The notes beneath the pieces were generated by a model. That model saw only the letters and a program-made list of their open reading frames with translations, was not told the DNA's origin and ran no database searches. The position numbers and the translations under genes are program-made. A stretch of 64,000 nucleotides of DNA, from NCBI GenBank assembly GCA_001701165.1, contig DAAP01000024.1:32478-96477 (forward strand). The letters are read 5' to 3'. Position 1 is the first letter of the stretch. The number at the start of each line of letters is the position of its first letter. Origin of the DNA: Bacteroidales bacterium H4. GTDB taxonomy: Bacteria; Bacteroidota; Bacteroidia; Bacteroidales; Muribaculaceae. This document shows, piece after piece, positions 31,075 through 45,000 of this stretch.

Positions 31075-33027
31075 TTATGCCGCAAGCATGCGTTGTGCCT
31101 GCTGTGCGGCTTGCATATTCGCTCCTTGCTGTGCTTGCTGTGCCAGTTCGGGTGAAATTCCTTCGGGTATCTGACCCTGCTCCAGTTGTTCGCGTTGGCT
31201 CTTGATGCTTTGCAATAGTCCGTCTGCGAATGGGAAGTCGCCATGTTCAAGCAACTGCTCTACGGAGATTGCCTGCGCTTTCCACAACTCCATCAGCATA
31301 TCGTTCACGATTGCGCGGTATGCAGGCGTTGACGTGCTTTCGACAATTGACAGGTCAAACTCAACGTCACGGATTTTGCGTGGGTCATATTCAACGATAG
31401 CCGAGTTCTTGCCTGCGATGTTGAACACTCTCGGAGTATCGTAGTATTGCTGAATGTTCTTGACATCCTTTGTCGCGCCATCTCTGATGAACGAAGAGAA
31501 CGTATCGAGCAGGTCAAGCAACGAGGTTGTTGCGTTCTGCGCCTGCTGATTGTAGAGGCTTGCCGACATTCCCGAATAGCCGGGCTTGCCCTGCAATGCG
31601 CCGTTCACGCCCGATATGTCCTCAAAGAATTTCAGCTGCATGTTAAGCAACTCGGTTATGCCTATCTGCGTGCAGTTGTTGGCAACCTGCTGTGGCAAGG
31701 CTGTGCCTGCCTTTGGCTGTCTTATCATTATCACGCCATTGAACCGCGCCCACTCGTCTGCAATATCTTCTATTGTCATTCCTTTGGGCAGGCAGTCCTC
31801 CGGGAAGAGAAGCACACCCTTTGCACTCGCACGCATAATCCAGTCGTACATCGTGATGAGGCGGTTGGTGTATCGCTGTTGGTCGATCACGTTGCTGACG
31901 AAAGAATGAATCTCACCGTCAATAAACGGATATGCTTTGAAAACGTAGGGGTGGCTCTTGTGTTCGTAGGGCGTTTCTCCCTCCTCCAGTATATCGCCGA
32001 AAGGAGTGAGTAGATAATAATACCAGTAGGAATCCATGAACCATTCGCACTGAATCAGCGGAACATCACTCTCGTCCATGCCAAGTTCCTGTGCCTCGCG
32101 CTTTCGCTCTCGGTTTACACTGCCGACAAATTCCTCATAGTCCTCCAGTTCGATTTTGAACACATCGCCGTTGTTGACATCGTGACAGCGGTAGCGAGGC
32201 TTGCTCTCCTTGCGCCACACCTCAATCACACGGCATCGGGTAATGTCGCGTGGAACGAGGAAATCATAGTATCCCTGCAACGGATGACCGAAAGATTCAA
32301 ATGCCGCGCCCAATACATTCTTGTCACGGGCATCTTTGTATATATCCGCAAGACGTTTGTAGTCTGCCGGATTATGCGCGAACCGTTCACACAATTCTTC
32401 AAACGATACGTCATGCACCTCACCGAGGCAGGATACGTCCCAACCTCGGAAGTCGCGCATATTGTTATCTATAAAGAAATTGTTAGGCTGAACATAGTCC
32501 GTCCAACAATCCAGTTTATCATTGCGCCAGCCATACCACTTGCGCTGTACCACAAAGCCGGAGATTAAGAACTCTTCCATGCATCGGGCGTTAATCTCGG
32601 TCATGCGGTTGAGCTGCATATTGCATTGCAGGACGGTTGACATGGTTTCACCATATTTCTGCTCGTCGCGGTCACGCGCCGTGCAGGTCGGCTCTTTGGC
32701 CTGACTACGGTAGACGCCCAGTACAGCCTGCACCAGTCGCCGGATAAGGTTGTTCTTCAGTGCGACATTGCCTTGCGACTTGATGTAGTCCTCTTCCCTC
32801 ATCATCTTGCCGTCAACGCATATCAAATCATCCCACTGCCTGCCGTAGCTGTAGTTCTTGTTGCGTTCTCGGTCTTGACGGAATGTTTCCATCGCCTGCC
32901 AATACTGCTGTGCCTGCCAAAGAACATCATAGGCGCGGTTACGTCCCAGGCCCTTGCTGTGTGCAACGCTGTCCATTTCATTTTTGGGCATCACGCGGCT
33001 TGCTTTATGTAATTTCTTTTTTGCCAT
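31075..33027 (-). CDS. portal protein (P22-like)
   Basis: A 650-residue protein following terL in opposite orientation. Features include DVLWQAQQYWQAMETFRQDRERN near the N-terminus (portal wing), YDWIMRASAKGVLLFPEDCL, LQGKPGYSGMSASLYNQQAQN, and a C-terminal Gln/Ala-rich barrel helix (ELAQQAQQGANMQAAQQAQR). These are the features of large podophage portals of the P22 class. I chose the ATG at 33027 because the promoter's -7 element ends at 33054; an upstream ATG at 33081 would lie inside the promoter. It forms the DNA channel at the capsid vertex. Confidence 0.82.
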   Translation of the reverse strand: MAKKKLHKASRVMPKNEMDSVAHSKGLGRNRAYDVLWQAQQYWQAMETFRQDRERNKNYSYGRQWDDLICVDGKMMREEDYIKSQGNVALKNNLIRRLVQAVLGVYRSQAKEPTCTARDRDEQKYGETMSTVLQCNMQLNRMTEINARCMEEFLISGFVVQRKWYGWRNDKLDCWTDYVQPNNFFIDNNMRDFRGWDVSCLGEVHDVSFEELCERFAHNPADYKRLADIYKDARDKNVLGAAFESFGHPLQGYYDFLVPRDITRCRVIEVWRKESKPRYRCHDVNNGDVFKIELEDYEEFVGSVNRERKREAQELGMDESDVPLIQCEWFMDSYWYYYLLTPFGDILEEGETPYEHKSHPYVFKAYPFIDGEIHSFVSNVIDQQRYTNRLITMYDWIMRASAKGVLLFPEDCLPKGMTIEDIADEWARFNGVIMIRQPKAGTALPQQVANNCTQIGITELLNMQLKFFEDISGVNGALQGKPGYSGMSASLYNQQAQNATTSLLDLLDTFSSFIRDGATKDVKNIQQYYDTPRVFNIAGKNSAIVEYDPRKIRDVEFDLSIVESTSTPAYRAIVNDMLMELWKAQAISVEQLLEHGDFPFADGLLQSIKSQREQLEQGQIPEGISPELAQQAQQGANMQAAQQAQRMLAA

Positions 33028-33053
33028 TGTCGGTTGGTATGTTGTGGACGGTG

Positions 33054-33097
33054 CAAAGGTAATACCTCGCATCGTCCACAATCATTTAACTATTGTT
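33054..33097 (-). promoter_or_regulatory. late promoter P5 (portal gene)
   Basis: Minus-strand box AACAATAGTTAAAT (33097-33084), exactly 22 bases, then TACCTTTG (33061-33054). The box overlaps the stop codon of the giant gene. Confidence 0.72.
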
Positions 33098-36000
33098 GCG
33101 TGTCACTCAATTCTCTTACCATTTCGCGTTTGAGGGTAAGTATCGCCTGTGCGCAGGAGTCGCGCTGTGCGGCTGTCCTCGCGTTGAGCCACTCATTCGT
33201 CAACTCGTCAACATCATGCTTGTATGCTCTGATGATTTCGTAACGGCTGAATTCGGGAGTTGCTTCCAGTTGATCGAGCAACTCATAGTAACGGTCCTCG
33301 TCACGGCTCTTTACTTTCTTGATGTCGCTGACGCGGTCTTTGGTCGCCTCAAACTCTTCAAGCCACTGGGTCATGTTCGGACTTGCCTGCGTATCGGTTT
33401 CGCGCGTCAGCCTCTCTTTGGCAAGAGTGTTGCTCTTCTTGCGGTACTTGTCCATGATTTTCTCGCGCTGTTCGTTGCCGTAGGCCCAACCGGTCAAAGG
33501 TGCGCCACGCCTTACTTTGTATCGGGCATAACGCTCGGCGATTTCGTAAGGGGTCATTTGGCTTGCCTCTTCTCCAGTCGTTCCCAACTCGTCAAAATAG
33601 ATTTTGTCAAGTTGGCTCTGCGGACAGTTGATAATCCTTGTCATGAGCAGGGCGCACTCGCGTGAGGTCTGTGCATCATCACCGCACACGTCCATGACGG
33701 CAACGACAGCGTCAGTCAAAGACTGGGGATTGACACCGACTGCCGACTGCACAAGCAGGTTGATAACATCGTTCATCGCGGAAACCTCGTCAGTGTTCCA
33801 CTTTGACCAGATGTTTTCCAAGTCGCTTGACAACGGCATATCTTTCGATGCAACCCACGGAGTTATCTTTTCGCCTTTTGCCCATGCGTTGAGCGTGTTG
33901 CTGTACACATCACCGCCAGTCAGACCCTCAATGCTTCCGAACATGGTGTGCGTGAATACGTCATCCCACATCTTGTCTTTCTCGTCATCGTCATCGCCGA
34001 AGATGAGGTATGGCAGGTATGCGCCCAAGTTCCATGCGAGTTGCAGGACGTAGCCGAAGATTCCGACACGCACAAGGTCGCGTATGATACCCCGGCGGTA
34101 TTCCTGCTTTGCGTTGCGGTCTGCCTTGTCGGGGTCTATGCCGTCACGCCTCATCTGCTTTGCCATGAACTCTTCCGACATCGCCTTATAGCCGGGTGTA
34201 AGTCTGCGGCCGATGTTGCGTATTGAATCATAGAGTTGTCGGGTGTACGACATTGACGAGTTGCGGAACACGGTAAACAGTACGCTCAACCATGAGCGGT
34301 CAACCTGCATGGTGGAGAGGAACGCGCCCTCGCTTGACTGCTGGGTCTGATTGAAGAGGATTGTTGCATCCTGCTTCGCTCTTTCCTCTGCAACATCGGG
34401 GTCATATTCCTGACGCTTGTACTTGGCGAGTTTGGTCTGATACATGGCGTGTGCGCCGATTGCGACTGTCAGAGCGTCCACAAAGGCATTAGGGGCCATA
34501 CCGACACGCGAGGCGAGTTCAACGACACGGCTACGCCACATCTTCCAGTCCATTTCGGATTTGAGCAGGCGCGGGTCGCCTGCCATACGGCTGCGCCAAC
34601 GCTTCTCAAACAGCGGAAGATTCTCCATTGACCAACGCCATGCGCCTATCGGGTTGGCGATATTGGCGGCAAGGTATAATGGATTGCTGTCCGAAGCATA
34701 GGCAGGCATCGAAAGGAACTGCTTTAATGCCGTGAATACTCGGAAACTTACCTTTGCGGCTGTAACACCTTTGGCGATATTGACTGCTGATTTGTCAAGA
34801 GTTGCAATCGGTGGACGATATGCGCCTGCGGCCATACTGCATACATTGCGGAAATTATTCCACAGCGTCTTGCCTGCGCCGTACACACTGCTCATGTTCA
34901 TCACTTGGTTGCGGAAACGCTTGTATGAAAGCAGGGTGTTTAGGTCGCGGTTGAACTCAGCAAAAGCGGCCCAACGCTCCATCTGCTGAAGATGATCGAG
35001 AATTACCGAGAACGCATTGGCACCGGTCACGTCAAGGGCGAGATTGTTGCGTTTGCGCTTGATGATACTGCCAGTTGAGGTTGCAGGCAGGGCGGTGTCG
35101 GTTGTATCGTCTGCCACGTCCACATCCTCCAGTCTTGCGTTGGCAAGTATCTTCAGGGGGAAGTAGTTTTCGATAGCGGCCATTGACGCGCCGAACATAC
35201 GCTTGTGAACCTCGTTGTACTCGTTGCGCTTGTCAACAAGGAACTCTTCCTGCATCCAGTCTGCAAGCTGCATGAATTTCGGGTCAAGGAAATTCATGAT
35301 GTCCTCAATATCTTCCTCGGTGATACCCATACGGCGCAGTTTCATACGGCCGTCACTCATCTTGTCAGCCATGTAGATGTAGAGCAGGTTGCCCTGCGTC
35401 AGTTCGTGGTCTTTCATCTCACCGCCGTCAAAGAATCTTACGGACGCTTTCGGCAGTTTGCGGTCAATAGTGAAGAGGTCGCCCCACGTCATATCCTTGC
35501 CATAAATCTCGCTGACTTTAGCGTCAAGGACTTTTAGTGCGTCACGATACCCGATGTACTCCTTTTCGGTGGCGGTCACCCAGTCGCGCATATAACGGTT
35601 CCACAGATAGCCCTCGCCCCTTGAGTTCTTCTTACCGAACATTCGCAACATCTGGTCGAATGTAGCGAGAGGCGAAAGCAGGAATCGGGCAAAACTATTG
35701 TTCGCCATTTTCTGCATTCGGTCATCCTTGTGGTGTTCATCGGTCGGTCTGCCTTCCATGTCGGAGTTGGCGTTGTGGTGGATTTCCTCAACGCGCTGTT
35801 TCTCGGCTTCACGCCATGCCTTTGCACGCTCAACACTTTCGCTCAGAACACCGCCGACCTGCTCAACGAGGGAGTGGAACGCCTCGGCACGCTCAATCTT
35901 ATTCTGACGAATAGCGTCCTCGGTGGATTCTACATACTGGCGGTATGCGTCCTCGGTCATCTGACCTGCATCCTTGGCTTCCTTTGCTTCCTTTATGGAG

Positions 36001-39000
36001 TCGCGCAGGGCCTTTTCCTCTGCTTTGCTCTCGGTGATGTCCTCAACATACTGGCGTGCTATTTGCAGACCTGCATACTCAATCGTTGCATCGTCTGCAA
36101 TGGCTTGGTCGGTACTGCTCATGCGGTTGATGGCTTCGGCAATACGGTTGTCAATGTCATCTTTGGGCAGAGAAGTTGACTTTCTCACCACCTGCGCTAT
36201 GCGCTGTCCGTCCGGATCAAGTTCGCCCTGCACCTCGATACCACGTGCATCAACACGGCTACCGCGAATGCTCAATAGCCTGCCCAGCGTGTTTGCACCC
36301 ATGCGCAACTGATTGTCAACCATGATGTCCATGACCTTTTGAACATACTGGCTCACGTCCTGCTTGCCAACGACATTGTTGATCGCTCCCAGTATTCTCT
36401 TGGTTTCATACTTGCTCAAATCATCAAGCAGGTTATTGTCCATGAGGACACGGGCGAGGTCGGCAACGCTCTTGACGGTCGTAATGTCATACTCGCGCTG
36501 ACGTGCCATTGCCTGACGCAGGTGGTTGAGGTTGCCGTCGATAGCACGCATTGCATCGCGCTTCGCCTGCAAGTTGCCTGCGTTAGCCTGCATTGCCTCG
36601 GCTTTCATTTTGGTAATGGTTTCTTCCAGTCCCAGGCCGGGGTCACGGAATCGGGTCACTTCGTCAGCGTCATAGCCGGTCCGTCTGCGCATTACAACGT
36701 CCTCTGCATCGGCAAAGACATCTTTCTTGCGCAGGTTCTTCCATGACTTGTAGAGAATGTAGGAAAGGTCTTTATCGTTGAGACGTATGCTCTTGGCGAT
36801 TTTCAGACCTTGCAGGAACTTGTCAAGGAAAGCCTGCACTTTCGCTTTGATTTTGCCCCAAAGCGTCAGTTCGTCACGGCTCATCTTCTCAAAGCCCTCG
36901 CTTCCGATTCGGCCGCCGAGGTCAGACATATATTCCTCGGTGGCTTCCTTGCGGAAATCCTCGCGCTTCTTCTCGGCTTCCACACGCGCCTCTGCCATGT
37001 CGGTGTAGTAGTTGGCGTTCACATCTTCCCCGGCACGCTCATGGGACTGTGCCTTGCGAGTGCGCAGGCGGTCGGCTTCCTCGCTCACCATTCTGTCGGT
37101 CATCTTGTCAATGACTTTGCGGATGGGGTTTGAAGCGTGGTCGTAAATCTCGCCGAGGAATTCATCGAAGCGTTCCTCACCAACGAGCGCACGCAGACCC
37201 TTGTGTCCTGCAACCTCATGGACAAACGTATTGTCCACATCGGCTACATTGACGTTGTTGGGCAGGACGATGACAACTTCATCATCCTTTGCGCTCCACC
37301 AGCCTTTGGCACGCCTCTCTCTGCGAGTAGGGAGTGCATCGGCCTCTTCCTGTGTCCTTACAATGCGGACTGGGGTGTTGGCTCTTGCCGATAGGTCAGC
37401 GACACGCGCTTCTTTGGCTTCGGTCGATGATTCGTAAGCGTCAAGGTAGGCGCGAACCTTTTCAAGACCTGCGTCCCATTCGCCTGCATTCACTCGATCG
37501 CGCAGCTCATTGAGCATGGGTATGTCGGCTTCTGCTACGCTTCCGCTGATGTCACCGAACTTTGCGCCACGCTTGGCGAGTTCGGCACGGAGCATCGGGG
37601 GAACGGCATTTATGGGGAACGTAATCTTTTGGTCGCCCACGCGCTCCATGATGAGGTCTGCAACCTCGCTCCACGGAACAATGCGCCCCGGCTTGAAATA
37701 GCGCGACAGCATGGTCTGAACCTTTGTGTCATCGCTCAACTGACCGTTGACGCTTCCGCTGTGCCAGTCCATAAGACCTACGGAATCCTTTGCGCCCTCG
37801 GCCTGATAGCCGCTCGTTTCCTCGCTTTCGGGGTAGTAACCCTCTACAACAAGAAGTTCGGGGCGGTCGTAGGCGGCTGTGAACTGGTCGTTGAGCGGAG
37901 AGGTACGGATATGGAAATATGGATTGTATGCCACATCCCCGGTGGTGCGTCCGTTGCCCTGCACAAGGTCGGCTTTGCCATTCTCCTTGCGCATACCCTC
38001 TTCGCTCTGCTCCCAACTGCTGAATATCATCGGCGCACGCCATTCACCGTTCTGCTTGGCGGTCATAGGTGGCAATACGCCCATGTTAGCCCACTGCGAA
38101 TAGCGGTAGCCTTTCTTCAACGGCTGTGCGTCAAGGAAGTCAAGCAGCTCGCGCTCGGCGACAAGGCGGTACTTGTTGCCGTCCCCGGTGGTCGGTGTGT
38201 CCGTGCTGTCCTCATCGGTCAGAGTGATGTCCGAAGCGGTTTCTACCGACTTGTCAAGTTCGGCATACTTGGCTTCTTTCTTTGCCAATTCTTTCTTCAT
38301 GGCTTCCTCATACTTGGCAAGACGCTCTTTCGCTTCTGCCAGTTCCTTCTTATATGGGAACTCACGGCCGTTGCGCTGTTCAAGTTGAGTGCGTTCCTCG
38401 GTGTAATGGGCGAGTTGCTGTTGACCCCTGCTAAGGAGTTCACGGCTCTCTCTGCCTGTCACAATGTCCTCGGATATTTTCTGCATGATGTTCTTTAGGC
38501 GGTTGCCCTTGATGGCTTGGTCTTTGATGCCGAGTTCCTCGCAGGAGTATGTCACGTTGCGCTCCGGCTCAAACGTCAGAGTGCCTTGCCCCTTGCTGTC
38601 AACGGTTCGGCTGACGGTCGTTGTGACCTCGAATTTTAAGCCGTCAACATCAACCACAAGTTTACTGGTGTAGTTGTCAGCACCCTCACGGACATTCTCG
38701 GCCGCCTCGTTCATCTTGGCGTTCTGCTCTTTGAAGAAATCCTCCATAGCGGCTACGCTATCGAATGTGAGTTTGCCGATGGTTATCTTCTTGATAGTGC
38801 CGTCGGGGAAGTGTGAGCCGATTATTTCAAGGTTCTTGGTTTCAATCTCGATACGGCGTTCAGCACCTTTGATGAAGCCCTCAACCTTTGGCAACTGGTT
38901 GTGAACATAAATCTGATCGAGGTCGTGACCTTTCTGCTTGGCAGTAAGATTACGCACCTCGCGCTCGGCTTGATTCTTCAGTATGGCATACTCACTGCCC

Positions 39001-42000
39001 GAAAGCTGCGCGGTCATGTCGCCGAAAGAATCTTCTTCCTCTTCCAGTACGCGGTTCTCCATTGAGTTCTGCATCATCTTTGAGCCGTTCATGATTGAAT
39101 CGGCTATCGCGCCTTTGGTTTTAAGACGCTGATATGCGGTAACGTCAAGGCTGTCCTCAACACCGAAGCGGATAATGCGGACGGGTATGCCCATATCCTT
39201 GTGCAGGTTGCCCTGTCGCAGGGCGCGTCCGTTGCGCTGTGTGTAGTCCATCGGTCGGTTGGGCGCGTCCACATGGATGAGGGTGTGCAGGCGTTCCTGT
39301 ATGTTCACGCCAGTACCGAGAGTAAAGGTTGAACCCATGATGACACGGATTTCACCTGCGTTGACTTTCTCGAAGATGTCCAGTTTCCTCTTGACAGTCA
39401 TGCCCGGCTTGATGACAACTATCTGCTCGGCAGGAACGCCCTCGGCTATGAGTTTCTTGCGAATATCCTCATAGAGGTTGAATCCGCTCTGCTTATTCTG
39501 ATAGTTGTCGGAGAAGATTGCGACTGTGCCTTTGTATTTCTCGCTGTCGCGGAGTGAGCGCAAGGTTTCGCGCACGGTCGCATTGGTCTTGCTGTTGGGG
39601 TCATCCTCGGCGTTGGGAACGACAAGGCGCACGTCAACGGCGGCTGCCTTTGCAATGCCGTACATCGTGAGCGGAATATGGCTGTTCTCTTTCTTTTCCT
39701 TGCCAGTCATCTTGTCGTAGCGGTCAAGTTCTGCCTTGACGTACTTCATGACACTGCGCAGGGCGCGGGTCTGCGGCAGGTAGATGTCCTGCGGCTTACC
39801 GCCTTCCATGTCGGGAATCTTGTCGCTTACACCGCCTGCCTCGCGTGTGAGAACAGTATCGGCGACACTGCTCCATATACGCACGAGTTCGGGCAGGTTC
39901 ACATATCCTGCGAAGCGGTTGTTCTCTTTGAACTTGCCATTGGTCGAGAACTCTACCATCTGCGCGATGTTGCCGAAGTTGCGGACAAAATCGTCAAAGT
40001 AGTAGATGCCGTAGGATTTCATCGTGTCAACTGGCATGAGATAGCGCATGAACGTCCATATCTCGGCGGCTGTGTTGGAGATAGGCGTACCGGTGGCGAA
40101 CACTACATTGCGTCCGTTGTTGCGCTCCATGACGGCTTGTGCCTTAAGGAACACGCCCTGCGACTTCTTGCTGTATGAGGAGTCAACGCCCTTTACTCCG
40201 CGTTGCATGGCGGTGGCGAAACCGAGGTGCTTGTATTCGTGGGCCTCGTCCACAAGGATTGCGTCAATGCCCATATCGTCAAAGTTCTCTACATCGTCCA
40301 CCTCGCGGTCAAGCATTTCCAATGCACGAACCTCGGCATTCTGACGAGTGGTGGCCTCGCGCTTCTCATCGCGTTTCTTCTTCTTGACCTGCATTGTTTC
40401 GGTCAGTTCGGCAAGACGCGCTTCCTGCTCTGCAAGTTCCCTTTCGGCTTGGCGAACAATCATACTGCGTCCGTCTGAATCAGCATCGCGCATGGCTTCA
40501 AGAACTTTCATCTTCTCTTCGATGATGTCCTTGACGTATGCCATTTCACGTTCCTCGCTGTCGGGGATGCGCTCAAATACGGACTGGGGAACGACAATCA
40601 TATCCCAGTCGTTGTACTTGATTTTGGCATAGAAATTCTTGCGGCCCTCGGCTGTGCGGTCGGCTTCCTCAATTGTCAGCACCTTTGCATTGGGATAGAT
40701 TTCCTTTGCACTCTCCACAAACTGACCGACTGTCGCATTCTGAACGACAATCATAGGCTTGCGTGCCGTGCCGAGTCTGCGCATTTCCATCGCCGTAGTA
40801 ATGAGTGTATAGGTCTTACCAGTACCTACCTCATGCGCAAGCAGGATAGGTTCGGTCGTTCCTCTTACCACGGCTCTGCCTTGATGAGGACGCAGGGCAA
40901 AGGGATGTCCGTGCAGCTCGCTGACTTGACCGCCGAAGTGCTGGGGAACGAACTCGTCCGGGATAGACATAGGCACATAGTTGTTGAACTGGTCGTTGTA
41001 GGTCTGCTCGATGCGTGCCGACATTGCAGGATCAGCCTGCATATGCTCACGCGCCCAGTCCTTGAACTCTGCTCGTATCTCGTCAATTTTGGTGCCGCAC
41101 TCGGCGGTGGCCGCCTTGTCGGTTATCGTTTCGGTTGAGCCGTCATAGTGCTTCTCGGTCTTGCTGACGGTTATCTGTCTGTTGGTGATGGCGGCTTCAA
41201 TGAGTTCGTGACCCATGATAGTCTTGTCACACATCTTGCTGACAACAGCCATAGCGCGGTTCTTCTCGTTGAATGTACTCCACGGAGTTTTCATGAACCA
41301 TGTGCCGCCTGCGTTGGTGAGAGTGACGCGCAGACCAGTCTTTTCAAACACGAAGTCCTCATATAGTTTCGGCTCGATCCACGATGAACCCAATGAGAAT
41401 TCAATGAGGTGCGCAGGTATGGTCATCGGCATTACTCCCTCAAGAGCCTTGATATTCGCGTCATACCTGCCGTCTGCATTGTTCTCCTGCGCGATGTGCA
41501 GCTTTTCGCGCACATTGCCCGAAAGGTATTTGTAAGATACCTCCATAGTGCCTGTTGACGGATTCTCAAAGCCGAGTCCGCTTGACACGATTTCGCGCTT
41601 CACCTCCTCGGTCGGTTTGCCGAGGGCCTGGCCGATATACTCAACATCAACACCGCCACTCTTGTAGAGGCTTGCGAGGATAGCGTCTTTGATGGTAGTA
41701 GGCTGTGGCTCTTTCTCGGTGTCAATAACTCGGCGGCTGAAAATGTCAGTCTTACCGACCTTGACAACCTTGTTGCCTTTCTTATCGCCTTTCTCGGAAT
41801 ATGTTTCCAGTGCGAGGATGCTTGAGAAGTCAACATCGTTGCGCAGGAATGATATTGCGGTGTTCTTGTGCAGGTTGCCGTAGGTGCGTGTGAATGTGTC
41901 AAAGGCGCGGTTCAACTCTTTCAGAAGAGGTGCAAGTTCCTCGTCACCCTCATTGCTCGACTGGTATTCAAGCACATCAGACAACGCTTTCTTGATAGCC

Positions 42001-45000
42001 GAATATGCTTTGAAGCACTCCGCTTTTGTGTGACCTTTGACCTTGTTTTTGTTCAGTCCGAGAGGAACAGCCTCGCCCATTCGTGCCATGCAAAGTTCGC
42101 CCTGCGAGTTCAGGACCATGCTTCCCTCCTTGACACCCTCTCCGAGTTGCTCATTGATTCGTGTTATCTCATCTTCGACTTTCGGCGCGGCTGTGGCTTC
42201 CTCTTCCATGTCAGCGAAACTGCCTGCCCATTCGACCAACATCTTCGACTGCTCCTTTTCCTTGACTGGGAAGAGGGCGCGACTGGTCGGGAAGCGTGTT
42301 TCCCCACGTTCAAAGTTGAACATCATCTCGCCTGCCATATTCTCCGGGTGTTCCGCAAAATACTTGTTGTACATCATGCTGTACTGCTTGATGACGGGAA
42401 TTTCCTGACCTTTGACCTTGCGAGTGTCGCCAGTATCGTAGTCAGCCACGCGCACGCCTATTGCATCCGTCACGTCTATGGCATTGGGTGAGGGTTTGCC
42501 ATTGACGCGCTTGCGTACAACGATGATGTCCGAGGTTGCCCCGGTGCCTCCGAATGTCTTGTTGTGCATACGGAAAGCACCTACAACGTCAGCATTACCC
42601 TCGCCGATAATCCAAAGGCGAAGTTCCTTTGAGTTGTCCATCGTACCGCTTGACGTGATAAATATGCCGATACCGCCCTCACGGAGTTTGCGGATATTCT
42701 TCGCAATGCAGAAATCGTGGATGTCATGGAATTTCTTGGAGAGGTCTTTGTCGCCTGTCTCGTCAAACACTTTCGCGCCAGTGATGAAAGGCACGTTGGT
42801 AATGGCGAGGTCAACGGTGCCGTTCTGCACTCGCGTTTTCTCAAAGCCTTGTATCTCCACTTTGGCATCCGGGTAGAGCAACGAGAGGATTCCGCCAGTG
42901 GTGCGGTCAATCTCAACGGCATGGATTGAGCTGCGCTCACTCATGTCGGTAGGCATAAGTCCGATGATGTTGCCGATACCTGCTGACCCCTCAAGCACAT
43001 TGCCGCCCTTGAAGCCCATAGCGCGTGCAACATCCCACATGGTGTCTATGACCTCGGCTGGAGTGTAATATGCGGAACGGCGACTGTCAACAGCGTCTTG
43101 ATAGCCGTCCTCGCCCAGTAGTTCTTTCAGACGTTTGGCAATCGGGTTCGGAGTGTAGCCCTGCTCGTTGAAAGCCTTACCCAGTCCACCCCAACCGCTG
43201 AACTTACGGAGTACGGCCATCTGTTCGGGTGTGGCGGTTTCGCCTGCGTCAAGCAGTCGCTTGGCAAGTTCTATCGCTTCCATGTTAGCCTTGATGCGTG
43301 CGTCCTCGCCTTTGGGGGCATAGTCAACACCGCGCTCGGCATGGTTGTTACGGATATTCTTCCGCTCCGATTCGGGGACCGGCTCAATTACTGGTTGGCT
43401 CTTAGGCTTTCGAGGTACGCCTGCGCCTCGCTCTCCGTCAGACATAGGATTGACGCTACTACGTCCACCCATTCCTCGTCGGTCAGTTCCTTTAACTTCA
43501 TTCCGTTGGCTCTCTCCCAACGGTTCATGCGATTGAGGTTCGTGTCCTCTTTCTCGCTCGGCAGTGCCGGGGCGAGGTTGTACGTCAGTTTTCTTTTCAT
43601 TGCTTATGGGTTCATCGAACAAACCGCCGAAGAGGTCTGCGACAGGCTGTTCGGGTTTGACTTCGGTACGTTTCTTGGCAGGCTTCTTACCGCCTTTCAG
43701 TACGCTGACGGCATTGTCGGTCGCGGCTTTGCTCATCCATTGCTTTTCAAGGCGCGGAAGAATCTCGTCATGGAAGAATCTGTCAGCCTCTTTCTCGGTG
43801 CTGAAGATTTTATCAGCCACAAGACGCTGTGTGATTTGCCTGCGGACATAAGGCAGACGGATGTTGATAGCCTCGGACTTGCCCTCACTCCATGTGTCGG
43901 CAAGTTCTTCCTTGCGAGAGCCAAACTTCTTCATGTAGATGTCGAAGATTTCCGAAACCATTTTGTCTTGCATGACCTCATCGGCTACGGCATTAGCGCG
44001 TTCTGCGCGTGCCTGCTTATCCTCGGCAGTCTTACGGACGACACGCTGTGCCTCTCCGAATATGCCGTCAGCAGGCTTGATGCGTGACCAGTCGCCGATT
44101 TCCATCATCATGCCCATTCCCATAGAATCGAATATGGGGCTTCCGTCTTTCTCAAAATCTACAATCGTCTGCTTTTCCCACTTGTCGTTGCCGTAACGGT
44201 CCCACAAGACTTCATCGCCAATCTTGTAGCCATTGTGGGTTTCCTCTGCTTGGGCAGGGGTCGAGGGTTTGTCCTCGGCGGTCGGTGCGCCTGCATGGGC
44301 AATCTCATCGGGAGAGATTTTGATTGTACCCGGCTCACCTTTCACACCAACGATGTAGTCTGTCAGTCGGGACGGCTCTCCAATGTTCTGCACATGGTTA
44401 GCCGATATGACAACAGCCTCACGTCCGTCTTTCAAAGTGACGGTGCCGTGATAGGCTTCTTTCTGCGGTTCTGCCTTTGCAGGCTCTTCGGCAGGAGTTG
44501 AGGACGGCAGGTATTCCTTCGCCTCGCGCTGAATGCCATTGAGCAGGTCGGCATAGGTCACGTTGGCATCTGCCCAACAGTTACGCCCCATGCGGTCGAA
44601 CGACACATGACCTTTCTCATCGGGCCATTCAACGCGGTACATGATGCGAGTGGTTTGCAGGTTATCTCCGCTGTATGTCACATCGCCCGGCGTTACTGAC
44701 GGGTCAAGACCGATAGTAATGTAGAGTTCGCGGCCCTCATTGAGGGGCAGGCGTATGGATATGTCACCACCTGCGGGCGCGATATTCGCGGTAACGGCGT
44801 TCTTTCTCTTGCCACGGTTGGCGGTTGTAGAGCCAGTAACCTTATCAAGTCCCAGGCCGAGGTCGTTCACAAGTTGTTTGGCGAGATCAACTGCATCCTT
44901 GACGGCTTTCTTCTCGGCATTGCGCATATAGCCGTATGCCTCGTTGAAATCCTTGTCAACCTCTTCGGCCTCATAATAGCCGAGAAGTGCCAACTGGTCG

